NCBI RefSeq assembly: GCF_000972845.2
Contig: NW_020853301.1
Coordinates: 124,001-188,000 of the forward strand
Origin: Larimichthys crocea
Lineage: Eukaryota; Chordata; Actinopteri; Sciaenidae
Length of the DNA: 64,000 nucleotides
Reading direction: 5' to 3'
Shown here: positions 34,267 through 44,719 of the stretch, in pieces
Position numbering within the stretch: position 1 is the first letter of the stretch
How the letters are laid out: every line of letters begins with the position of its first letter
Position numbers and translations under genes: made by a program
Notes under the pieces: generated by a model
Told to the model about the DNA's origin: nothing
The model's input: the letters and a program-made list of their open reading frames with translations, nothing else
Database searches by the model: none

Positions 34267-36176
34267 TAGGGCTGCCATAATTAGTCGATTAGTCACGATT
34301 ATGTCGACGAACAAAATCGTCGACAACTAATTTAGTAGTCGAAGCATCATTTTTTGTTTTTTTTTAACTTTGCTTTTCTCTCGAAAGTGCGGCTGCAGCT
34401 TCCACTGTCGCGTCTGCCTTTCTGTCACATACACACACACACACACCTACGCACATGCGCAGTAGTGGTAATCGACGTCAGGCCTGACTGTACCTTAAAT
34501 GATACCATAACACAGATCCTCCAGGAATTCACGATGTTGCGATCTGCAACTTCAACGCAACTTAAGTGAATTCAGGGCAGTGTTACAATTTTAACCAATC
34601 ACTGCAATTTTTCCGCAACTTCCGCGCAGTCTGCCTGGGGGATTCAATTTGGGGCAGGGACGGCGGTATGGTGCGACAGGACCCCCTCGTGGGACCTCTT
34701 CCCGGCGCTGGCTGACTCCTGCCGGGCGCATTTCCTCCGCGGCTTTCTGCCGCGACCGGCTCTGGGTCGGCTTGGAAAGGCTCGAGGGCAAAGGTGGATC
34801 TATTTCGCGGGTCGTGTGATCGCGGTTTCTATGGGAACCCACACAGCGCGTGCTCTCACTGGTCAAACAGGCTTCTCGGTGCATTGCGTGAGCGTGGCGT
34901 ATTTGGTCCGTCCTGCACGCGACTTCAAACCCCACCGGGAGTGTTTCAGAAGCGAGCGCTTAGCCCTCCAGACTTTGTTTACTTCAGACCCGGTTCTAGG
35001 CAGGCAGATATGAGGGGGCAGTCAGAAATGTTAAGGGGGCATCATGTGTACAGACCATACTCCAGCAGTTTTTGTGCTTATAGTAATGGCGTTTTCTTCA
35101 TTGAATCTCTCCAAACTGAACATGCCTAGGCCAGTCAATTCAAACACTTTGCTAATTATGCAATTAATTATGAAATTTCAGGTTGCTATCACAGATTTTC
35201 CTAAGGGGCCTATTCTCCCATCTGCGCGCAATTCTTTTTACGCACAATTACGCGCTTTTACGCGTATTCTGCACTGTGGTCTTCCAACACGCCCCAACGT
35301 TTAACTTCAGAATTAAGGCGGACTCTCAAAAGAGGTGCCATTTATTCAAAACACAGGGAAATTTTGATCACGCCCTCATTTGATGTGGTTAATCCTAAAA
35401 CATGGAATGTGTACCTCTGTGTTAATGGTGGCAATATCAGTGCAATCACTGGAGTGCACAATCAATACCGAAACGGCAGAAGAGGAGTTATTGCCAAATT
35501 TGCATTCATGTACACATATGTAAGACGAAATACTATTAAGAAGAAATATTTTATCTGGATATATATTTTAAAAAAAGTGTCCATATCACACAGCACTAGC
35601 TTGAGGAGCTCTTTGTTAAAAAGCCCTAGTGGTTTGATCACATTAACCCTTAAACAAAAAAACAAAAAAAAAACTCTGACACATTTGGCCAATCAAGCCT
35701 CCTCCAGGGAGTCAAAACTTTTTTTCAACAGTTTTGACTCCCCAAAGAAGACTTGATTGCCCTATGTGACCAACCTCAACTTGGAGAAGTGGATTGCACT
35801 TTGTCAGGCCTCTACCTTCAGACCTGTCCAACTTGGGTGTCCCACCTGAAGACTAAGCTTCTGTTGGCATAGCTCTTAAGGTCAGTGAGGCACGCAAACC
35901 CCCTGACCACAATAAGGTGTCAATCCTGGAGGGGGGGGGGTACAACAGATATAAAACACAACAGATATAAAGTGAGGCCTGGAAGGGTCCTGTTAGTATT
36001 TGTAGACCCCACTTTTTGCATTCCCTCGCAATAACTTTTGAGTTGCAAAGTAGCCAATTGCGAAGAAATTAAGAACTATTGCATGGGAAGGAAAAAGCAT
36101 TGCGAAGGAACGGAAAGGTGAGGTCTAAAAATATTTACCAGCATGACCCTTCCCCAGCTTCGTACAGAACATGTTT

Positions 36177-36341
36177 TCTTTTTTTTTGTTTGTTTTTTTT
36201 GTTTGTTTTTTTGTTTGTTTGTTTTTTTTTGTTAACAGATTGGAAACTACTCCACACTCCAGTCTACAACAACACTCTACTCCACACTCCAGTCTACAAC
36301 AACAGTCTCCTCCACACTCCAGTCTACAACAACAGTCTCCT
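36177..36341. repeat. T-rich tract and 30-bp tandem repeat
   Basis: A (T)nG tract (36177-36232) is followed by three near-identical ~30-bp units containing CTCCACACTCCAGTCTACAA (about 36247-36341). They lie just beyond the transposase stop, inside the inner hAT. Confidence 0.85.
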
Positions 36342-36369
36342 GTTTCCCTTTGCAAAAACTCGCACAAAT

Positions 36370-37476
36370 TCATCCATTCTCATGGGCCAAGATCACAAGA
36401 TTCCTCTTTCTCTTGTGTAACATACTGCGACGATAAGGAGTTAGAACCCGTGACAATGTGGAGAAGGAACTCTCACATGCTGCTGAAGACACACCAATTA
36501 CCAGGGCTGTTATATACAATTTATGCAATTCAGGAAAGGCTTCCTTGTACGGCTGCAGGTGTTTACACACAGTAGCCAGGTCTGTTTCATTTGGACATTT
36601 ATTGTACAACAACGGTTTTGCCACAAGGATTTAATTTTTCAGACTTCCATTGTCTGCAACTGTGCCAGCCAGCAGAGCCAGAGGGTGTAACTGGGTTGAG
36701 TCTAGAAATGCACTAGATTTGGGTACAAGACTAGATACGGCTTTCATCAGGTCAACGTTTCTCTCTGAAAATCTAGTTTCCATTTCTGAAATGGCCCTGT
36801 CAAGGATGTTCAGAAGAGATCTTTTCAGAGACTGATGGGGACTCAGGATATAATCGGAGTCTGTGTGGCCGACAGTTGAGAGCACAACACTTTGACTAAG
36901 ATGTTTGCTCATTGTTCTCCTTCTCTTTTGAGGATGTGAATCATCTCCAGCAGCCGCTTGAGGTAACTCTGCCCAATACTCTGCACAAATGTTTTTGAGG
37001 GACTCCAGTGCTACACCAAGAATCTCAGAAGCACTGCACATATCAACAGACTGAGACTGTAGAATTGAATTTGCTGGTTTCAAGATACCAAGTACCTGCA
37101 CTAGAAACCGTCCAATCTCAAAGAAGTGATGCCTCTTAATTTGACATTGCAGGCCTGATGCCTCAGTGCACAGGTCAACTGCAACATCATCAGCTTCTGT
37201 AATGTCAGACAGGATACTTCGAACATGGTGTTGATTTTCAACAATGCACCTTGTCACCTCATAGTGGCTTGTCCATCGGATTTCAAGCAGCCTTTTTGCC
37301 ATCAGGAAGGGCAAGCATGTTGGTATAGTCTGGATGCGAGCAGTCCTCGCTATTTGAGTAACCTGGCCTCGGGACTTATCCAGTCCTGCATTTTTACTAG
37401 TTGCCTGCCATGGAATTCTTGACTGATGTATCATTTTTTTTCGTGAGAGTGGGGGAGGGGTAGCCACCGAAAGCAT
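36370..37476 (-). pseudogene. hAT transposase, ZMYM1-like, C-terminal two thirds
   Basis: A ~368-codon stretch with one in-frame TAA (36631-36633). The first part has the insertion-domain-like LLEIRWTSHYEVTRCIV and IKRHHFFEIGRFLVQVLGIL. The last 60 residues form the hAT dimerisation domain (SSAACESSFSTLSRVLTPYR then NLVILAHENG). Further upstream on the same strand (37500-37800) fragments such as SIDGADE hint at a decayed catalytic N-terminal half. hAT transposases are DDE enzymes that excise and insert the element. With one stop and a damaged N-terminus this copy is most likely dead, though recent. Confidence 0.85.
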
Positions 37477-38654
37477 ACTGTCTAAGTGTTTGTAAAAACT
37501 CGGTGCTTTTACAAGTCAATTGTGATTGGCCGGACCATTGGTGTCAACAACACAGAACAGTGGTCTTAGCAGTTAAGTGAAAGACTTGATGCTGCTTACT
37601 CCAGTTCCCTCTGAAGAACTGACAGTCCGTACTGCCCACGTCTGCCCAGCTATTTCTTTGACCATAACATTCGTCGTTACCTCTTCTTATGGGCTGTGCA
37701 TAGAATGGCACAAATAGTCAAGGCAGCGTGTCTGTCTTTCGTCAGCTCCGTCAATACTCATGCTGAAACCTGACAGTCAGGCTACGTCTTGCCTCATTTG
37801 CATACTGCAACAGTGATTGGGTGTTTACTGGGCGCTGAGAGGAGGGGTGTGTGTGCTGCGCAGCCTGTGAATATCACGTACAGTGGAGTGATAGAGAAAA
37901 GCTAATACTGTACCGTGTGTCTCTTTTTCGGCGTTTTTTCCGCTACTACAAATAATTTTGTCAACTCGTAGCAGCCAGCGTATAAATTATGTGAGCATAT
38001 GAAAATTTGCTTTCTCAACTTCTAAATTTTGATTTGAGGGGGCAAGACATTTATTTAAGGGGGCACTGCCCCCTCTTGCCCCTGCCTAGAGCCGGCCCTG
38101 GTTTACTTCCTCAGATTTGGACATTTTCCCGGTGTATGTTCTACTAAACATGTTTCTACATGTGTAAATATGCTACGTAGTTAATTAGTTTTGCTTTATT
38201 TTATTGTTATGTACAAAAAATGGGTCATATTAGACCCTGAATAGTATGTAAGGGTTAATGAGTAATGAAATGTTGGGATAATTTTTGTATGTACTTAAGT
38301 TCCCAACTTCATTGTAAGATTAATTTAAAGCTTTAGTTAATAAAATGATCAAATGAATTCAGTTGCTCTCATAATATTTTTTTGCACAGAACTTAACTTC
38401 AGAAACTTACCAGCCACATTGGCTGGTGATCAAAAAAGTTAATTTAGAGCCCTGTTAATGAGCTGTCATCTTAACTGTTTTTATTTTCAGTTAGCTCATA
38501 CTTCAAGCTGAAAGCTAATGATCTGATCAGCTGCATGCTGGTGCGATAAGCTGTATGTTTTACAGTCAATTTACGTATGATCCGATTAGTCGACTAAACG
38601 AAAAAATAATCGGTGATTAGTCGACTATCGAAATAATCATTTGTGGCAGCCCTA

Positions 38655-39020
38655 CATGTAACCTAGGCTATTGGCACTGAAATACCAGCACCCACAGCCA
38701 TTCTCTTCAAACAACCATAACAGATTTCTCAAACACGGACTCCTGGCACCAAGATGCCAGCACCCACAGCCATTCACTTCAAACAACTGTAGCTGGTTGC
38801 TCTAACCTGCCATTTACTTCAAGCAACCATAGCAGGTTGGACTAACCTGGGCTCCTGGCACCGAGTGGCCAGCGTCTATAGCCATTCACTTCAAACAACT
38901 GTAGCAGTTTGCTCTAACCTGGGCTCTTGGCACCAAGATGCCAGTGCCCACAGCCATTTAATTCAAGCAACCGCAGCAGGTAACCTGGGCTTGCCACTAT
39001 CATACCAGTGCCCAAAAAAC
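38655..39020. repeat. ~70-bp minisatellite, right part
   Basis: Continues the array of 34074-34266 after the hAT insertion; several units of CTCCTGGCACCAAGATGCCA ... CAACTGTAGCAGGT, some shortened. Confidence 0.85.
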
Positions 39021-39029
39021 CCAGAATTT

Positions 39030-39490
39030 CATCCCTCAGCGATTACTGCCTCATTGCACTCACTCCCATATGATGAAGTACTTCGAGAGGCTGGTGAACC
39101 TGGTGAACTCACTCACTCTTTTGATCCGCTCCAGTTTGCTTACTGCTCCAAAGAGGATACCGTCTCCTCTACTCTCCACCTGAGCTTGGAACACCTGGAG
39201 AAGAATAACACCCATGTGCGAATGCGGTTTCTGGACTTCAGCTCAGCATTCAACACTATCATCCCCCAGCACCTGATTTCCTCACAGACAGACCCCAGTC
39301 TGTGTGGGTTGGCAGAAACACCTCCAGCATCATCTCCCTCAGCACCGGCTCCCCCCAGGCTTGTGTCCTGAGCCCACTGCTTTTCATTCTGATGACCCAT
39401 GACTGCCGTGCCAGGTTCAATACAAACCACATCATTAAGTATGTGGATGACACAACAGTGGTGGGCCTCATCAGGGATAACAACGATTAT
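39030..39490 (+). pseudogene. LINE RT fragment (Rex1/CR1-like group)
   Basis: Frame-corrected translation gives RFLDFSSAFNTIIPQHL, then SLSTGSPQACVLSPLLFILM, THDC and HIIKYVDDTTVVGL. These are consecutive RT palm motifs with YVDD intact, typical of a fish Jockey-group LINE. The part between FNTI and SLSTG is shortened. Both ends are truncated. Group assignment is from motif wording only. Confidence 0.75.
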
Positions 39491-39589
39491 TATAATTGTG
39501 TCAATATATCATTTAAACATCATTTATCCTTGCTAGTGAAACCAAAGTATAATGGTAGGAAAACAGTGGTTGTATGGAAAACTGATTGA

Positions 39590-40075
39590 TGACAAACTTT
39601 GATCGGTAGATAATAGAGTTGAGTCGGATACTCGGCTGAAACAACAGATAAAGCACTTTTGCAGAGTACGAGTATTATACGAGTAATACAAGTCAATATC
39701 TGTGCTCGGATTTAATGAAAATCCTCATTGAGTTGCTGACTGTGTCTGTGTTCTGTGATAGGCTAGTCACAGCCCCTCTCCTACACACATACATATTGTG
39801 TTGCTGTGTCCCGCTCTGCTCACTCACACACAGAACAGCTCTCTGTCTCTTCCTCAGTCACTCAGGTTCACGGCTCTTTTATGTAACATTTAGGGTTTCT
39901 TCAGCTTTAGGTTTGTTTTTACTTTGGTTTGTACTACAAGTTATGTTGAGTATCAAAACTCTTGTTCATTACATTTTACTTCATAATAGCAACTGCATGT
40001 GTTGTATTCATTGTTGCAAAACTTGTTCTGTAAATAGTTTGTTTACTATCATGATCAAAACCATTGATCTGAAGC
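39590..40075. repeat. Possible non-autonomous DNA transposon fragment
   Basis: The stretch around 39610-39770 (GAGTCGGATACTCGGCTGAA, then GAGTATTATACGAGTAATAC) contains several short inverted GAGTA/TACTC motifs and looks like a dispersed fish repeat. No clear termini or target duplication were found. No gene seen. Confidence 0.35.
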
Positions 40076-40960
40076 TCAATGCTGATGCTGTCCTCTAAAT
40101 AGTTTTCTAATCAGCAATAAATATAACAATTTCTGATCAACCCATATCAGTTGCATGCTTAAAATACCATACTGGTTAAAGCCCATTTCAAGACAAACCA
40201 ACAGACAATGCTGTACTTGCTCATCCCTAGTCACGGTTTTGTGTCGACTAATAAACTTGGCCATATTTCTAGATATGAGAGCTGCTCCATCCAAAGTGAT
40301 ACCGTCTCTCCTAATTGGACCAGGTTTTCCCCAGAAAGGTCTCCAATTATCTATGAAGCCCACATTGCTGGACACCACCTTGACAGCCAGTGGTGAAATG
40401 ATGACATGCGGCTATACATGTCATCACTGGTCACATTGGGTAGGGCTCCAGAGAAAACTATGGAGTCCGACATCGTTTTGGCGTATGCACACAGTGATGA
40501 GACATTAATTTTAGTGACCTCCGATTGGCGTAGCCGGGTGTCATTACCGCCGACGTGAATAATTAGTTTGGGGCTTTGCCTCTTTCGGGCAGTCACCCAG
40601 TGTCCCGGCTGCTCGGGAACTGCCGGGGGATGGCTAGCTGTATTGCGTGCGGTCTTATGAGCTAACGCACTCGGTGGGAGCCCTGTTAAGTGCATACTTT
40701 CATATCGTCTAACAGCAGTGCGAAACTCCAGCCCGGGCCAATATCAACAGCTGTGATTCCCTTACACTGGTGTATTGCTCACAGGTCGTGAGCTAACACA
40801 CTCAGTGGGGCCCCTGTTGAACGCAGGCTTTCCAAGTCAGCTGACAACTGTACAAAACTCAGGCCCAGGGTGACGTCAAAGGCTGTGATCCTTCATATCG
40901 GCACATTACTCATAGTTAGTGGGCTAACGCGCCTGGTGGGGCCCCTGTTAGGCAAGACTT
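40076..40960 (-). pseudogene. L2-type LINE 5' ORF with SGNH-esterase-like domain
   Basis: Minus-strand translation gives PSALAHKTARNTASHPPAVP, LIIHVGGNDTRLRQSEVTKI, CAYAKTMSDSIVFSGALPN and, after a frame change near 40360, NVGFIDNWRPFWGKPGPIRR and LDGAALISRNMAKFI. The GGND and 'D...LDGAALI' blocks match the SGNH/GDSL-type esterase domain carried by the first ORF of some CR1/L2 LINEs, where it aids ribonucleoprotein function. The usual 'H' of the D-x-x-H block is absent: RRDGITLDG replaces RRDGIHPTLDG-type wording, a two-residue loss. Non-functional fragment. Confidence 0.75.
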
Positions 40961-40999
40961 CCAAGCTGCCCCAGTGGCAGCTTTATGTAGCCTCCACTG

Positions 41000-42030
41000 T
41001 AGCAAGGCAGAGGACTACCTTCCAGGGCTCAGGGGTCTGATGTACAACCCCCTTTCTTCTCCAGAGAGAAGAAGAGAAAGTAGAAATGTAGCGTTGGGTT
41101 TCAGTGACTCTGCTGCCCTTCCCACAGCGTGGAGACCTGTCTCAGGCAGGCGGGACCCTGTTCTGCCCCTTCCCAGCATGGTTCAGATCAGTGGTGGCGC
41201 CTAAATGGGACGGGCTCCTGGCTTTAGATTGGCCAGTGCCTGTAGTGAGGACAATGCAGGAAGCCCAGGCACCATGTACTAGGGTGGCCTGCTCTTATCT
41301 TCGGTGGGTGTTTTCCACTTGGTGCTGAACCCACCAGGCTGATCCCTACTCAGCCACAGCCCAAGACAGCCTGCTGTTCTTACAGTTCCAGCTGCAGAGG
41401 CTTGCAGTTCACGGAGCTAGACCTGTAGTCACTCCGTGGGGTCTGCATATGGTTCTTGTCTCAGTAGGTTGAGACAGGCTCTCCTTATGGTGGCGATAGG
41501 GAGACCGAGCAGCATCGGCCTATGCCGTGCCTGGTCAGGGCCTTAACAGAGCACTTTCAGCGCACACAGGCTGTCAGGGGGACTGATCAGCCCTTCATCT
41601 GCTAAGTCCAGTTGTTTGGGCAGACTTCTGTCAAGGCCTAGGTTATACTACCGGGTTATGGTGGTTCAGCAGGCATATGTGTTCACATACAAACACGTGT
41701 GTTCTTGTGTGTGCCCATCCCATCCGGGGTTCAGGCACACCCACCTCATGGTGTGGCGGTCTCGTGGGTCTTGTGGCAAGGAACCTCTCTTGCTGCCATA
41801 TGTGCAGCAGCCACATGGTCATTTCAGTCCACACTTCTGAGATTTTGCTATTTAAACATAGTAGCCAGTCCCTTCTTCGTGATAGATGGATGGATGGATG
41901 GATGGATATACTTTATTTATCCCAAGCTGGGAAATTATAGTGCAGCAGCAGCAGCATTACACATAGTGACAATAGACAACATAAGAATACAAATATAAAG
42001 AACAAACTATACATAATAAAATATGGGAGC
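41000..42030 (+). pseudogene. DIRS-type tyrosine recombinase remnant
   Basis: At 41740-41860 the frame reads HGVAVSWVLWQGTSLAAIC, AAATWSFQSTLLRFCYLN, which parallels the C-terminal catalytic region of DIRS tyrosine recombinases (R-x-x-A/SWA...ICAAASW...F-Y-L, with the nucleophile Tyr near the end). Upstream, LRWVFSTWC and VHGARPVVTPWGLHMVL resemble the N-terminal part. Stops and shifts abound. DIRS elements integrate by recombination instead of a DDE integrase and leave no target duplication. DIRS-type inverted repeats at 42437-42705 support the call. Confidence 0.68.
41883..42030 (-). mobile_element. RTE-type LINE 3' tail
   Basis: Read on the minus strand the block ends TTTCCCAGCTTGGGATAAAT AAAG then (ATCC)n. 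This 'cccagnnnGGGATaAATAAAGTAT plus tetranucleotide' tail is characteristic of fish RTE/Expander-like LINEs, whose copies are mostly 5'-truncated. The (ATGG)n stretch at 41881-41908 is the tail repeat. It sits within the DIRS remnant. Confidence 0.6.
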
Positions 42031-42436
42031 TGGGTGGGACTCGTTAGTAGCAGTAGGCAACTGGACTGTGCATCTTTTCCACCTTCGGTTGTCCCTCGAT
42101 CGGCTCAGCATCTGCGGGTTGGTCTGAGTGGTTACTCACAGGAAATGGTCTTCATGCCTTGTACAGCCTTTCTCTGTGTTTCTGGGGCCAGTCTTGTAGA
42201 TTGACCTGTGCGGGCCGTCTGCCTCTCAGGCTTGTCCTTGTGTCTTGCCAGGACCTGACCTAGTTGGTCTGTGAAGGATGCACATTTGTAGATAGTTCAT
42301 TTGCTGCACGTTCGTGTTTGGACTTATGGGCTGCACCATCTCCTCACGGGGTGTCTTAAAGAAAAAAAAAAGAGTTTACCCCTACATATGAAATATGTAA
42401 CGGAGTGGAGAGATAGAGTCTCGAGGCGATAGAGAA

Positions 42437-42709
42437 TGTATAGGTTACGTTGTAACCTTGGTTCTCTGAGTGAAGAGACTTTCTCTCCAGCTCTTAGGGC
42501 TGCTCCAAGACAAGTTTCGATCAAACTATCACTGATTCTACGCCAGCACAGGTGCTTTATAGGTAAACCTGAGAGCGTGACTGGGCAAGCCGGTGTATCT
42601 TAAACAAGTATCCATGTACCCTGACCTGCAGGGGGGTCATTCCCAGTACATATGACAGATAGTCTCTTCACTCAGAGAACCAAGGTTACAACGTAAACTA
42701 TACGTTCAG
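42437..42709. repeat. DIRS inverted terminal repeat pair
   Basis: GTTACGTTGTAACCTTGGTT followed by CTCTGAGTGAAGAGACT (42443-42480) is repeated in reverse complement at 42661-42705, with ~180 bp between. In fish DIRS-1-like elements the ends and an internal complementary region carry such sequence, used to close a circular intermediate. Only one terminus is left here, with the arms facing each other. Confidence 0.65.
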
Positions 42710-42919
42710 CCTGCACAGGGCCTTATGCTTTGATAATCTTTCATGCTTATTTTGACCGCAGTTCCTATGTATTATTCCAAATGTATTATTTCATTGTAGT
42801 TTTGCTGTTAAAGCTCATTCTGTATAGATGTATGCATTTCTGGTAAAACAATCTGTTAGCGTGTCTAGAGAACAGGAACTTTAGTTCAAAACATTTGTAA
42901 TATGTAGTTTGACAGAGGT

Positions 42920-43258
42920 ACTACGGCTGGGGTGACTATGGTAGCTGTGGCGGCTGTGGCTTGAAGGTAGACTGGGTCGTCCACTAATCAGATCAGCGGT
43001 TCCATCCCCTCCAGTCTGCATGTCGAAGTGTCCTTGGGCAAGATACTGAACCCTAAATTGCTCCTGAAGGCTGTGCCATCAGTGTGTGAATGTGTATGAA
43101 TGGTTAGATCCTCAAACTGATGAACAGTTGGCACCTTGGCAGCCAGTGCCATCAGTGTGTGAATGTGTGTGAATGGGTGAATGAGATACGTACTGTAAAG
43201 CGCTTTGAGTGGTCGGAAGACTAGAAAGGCGCTATATAAGTACAGTACGTTTACCATT
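42920..43258 (+). mobile_element. tRNA-derived SINE
   Basis: An A-box-like GGCTTGAAGGTAGACTGGGT, a B-box-like GCGGTTCCATCCCC, then the conserved body TCGAAGTGTCCTTGGGCAAG and the 3' part GTAAAGCGCTTTGAGTGGTC ... GGCGCTATATAAGTACAG. This is a very common fish SINE class transcribed by RNA polymerase III. One internal segment (GTGCCATCAGTGTGTGAATG) is present twice (43074 and 43147), a local duplication. Confidence 0.75.
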
Positions 43259-43259
43259 T

Positions 43260-44685
43260 AAGGTCTGCTTGTTAGTTAATTATTGTGTTCATTCATTCAG
43301 AGACATACCATATTTTTAGTATGATGAAGTATGAAGTATGTATATGTATGTATGTAGTATTTTATTATTCTTCAACAATTAAGTGATGTTGTTTATTCTT
43401 AATTGATTGACAGTGGAAAAAAGTATACACTAATGTGATATGACCATTCATCAGAGCAGCACACTTTATTGAGAAATCATTTTCACACAGCACAATCACA
43501 AAGCCTTAAAATGGCAGTGTGTTGTATTTAGTGGCATTTATTAGAAACCCACCTCACCTCGTAAAGGTAAAATTATGGTGGCTGTAAAATAGATGAAAAT
43601 ACAAAAAGACAGTGTTTGTGGGCTATTGTAGAAATATGGCAGTTCAACTCAACTTTGCAGGTGAGTATTCACTATACTATATATTATTGTCAAAATAACA
43701 CTAATCTCTTTTGGGAATGTCTTATAATGTAAAAGTAAGTTAATTGCCATTGCCTAAAGTTGTGTAAATTGTTTGCCACTGAGATCTTTCTGACAGGTTT
43801 CTGACTCATTAGCAACTCAGATATTGGAGACACCAATCTAAAGCACCACTGCTTCAAAAGACACTTAGCTGTCAGCTGCAAAACTACCCCTTAGCTGAAA
43901 AAAGTGTTTTGATAACTTTGAGAAGTACTCCAAAATAAGGTTTGATCGTTACCTACCATGAGTCATGAATGCATGGGAAAAGTGGGCCAGGCAGATGAAA
44001 AGTAAACAGCCAGATAGCTTTTCCAGCTGTCTCTTAACAGTGCCACCTGAGTGTGGTTTGGAAGACAACTTTTCAAGGGGTTCCTCTGCTGGGAAACCAC
44101 TTTGAGCTGGTCCCACATGCTGCGTATGGGTTTGTCACACAGGCCTAAGTTAACCTATGCTGTATTACTAAATGGGTTCCATCTGACTTTAATTATGGCG
44201 AGCATCACAAAACCACAGGATGTTAGGAAGATCAAACACACTGAAATGGCTTATGGGAGTACTGACACACGCAGATATGTACATGCAGATATGTGTAGTC
44301 ACGTAACAGGGACAAAGGGCAGAGAGGAGAAAGAGTTAATGGAAGTTAATGTATTTTATGTCAATAAATTATTACACATTCATTTTCAGACATTAGTGTA
44401 AAGCTGGTCAGTGATGCTGTAATTTCCACATCATGTACCAGAGTACCAGAAGTGACATGGCTCTTTATTTGTTTATCCAGATCTCAGAGTCGTGGAGGTC
44501 CCAGATGAACCTGCTCATTCAGTAAAATGAAAATTTACAATAAGAGATGAATGGAATAATGGATGGCTATTTAAATGCAGGGCTTTTGAGTATTGTAGTA
44601 GAGACCGAGAAATAGCAGTCAAACAAAAACCTTGACTGATCAATACATTGTGTAGATGGACATATGCTACTATTACTACGACTGA

Positions 44686-44719
<34 letters not shown>

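Larger units (their letters stand above)
34985..38100. mobile_element. hAT element (inner) with ZMYM1-like transposase
   Basis: Termini CAGACCCGGTTCTAGGCAGG (left) and, reverse-complemented, CAGGGCCGGCTCTAGGCAGG (right) form imperfect inverted repeats, and GTTTACTT is duplicated at 34977-34984 and 38101-38108. Subterminal GGGGGCA motifs are also inverted. The 3.1-kb element carries a transposase relic on the minus strand. It inserted into the outer hAT, so it is younger than that copy. Confidence 0.93.
34267..38654. mobile_element. Non-autonomous hAT element (outer), interrupted
   Basis: Terminal inverted repeats start TAGGGCTGCCA on both ends; the subterminal regions are rich in TAGTCGA motifs. 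An exact 8-bp target duplication CATGTAAC flanks it (34259-34266 and 38655-38662), the hAT signature. Without the inner element and its duplication it is about 1.26 kb. It carries a GC-rich core (34620-34970) with no transposase domain. Confidence 0.92.

Noticed and set aside
36171..36575. 134-codon frame starting with a Phe/Leu-rich membrane-like segment
   Set aside because: Generated by the (T)nG tract and the 30-bp tandem repeat, antisense to the hAT transposase end.
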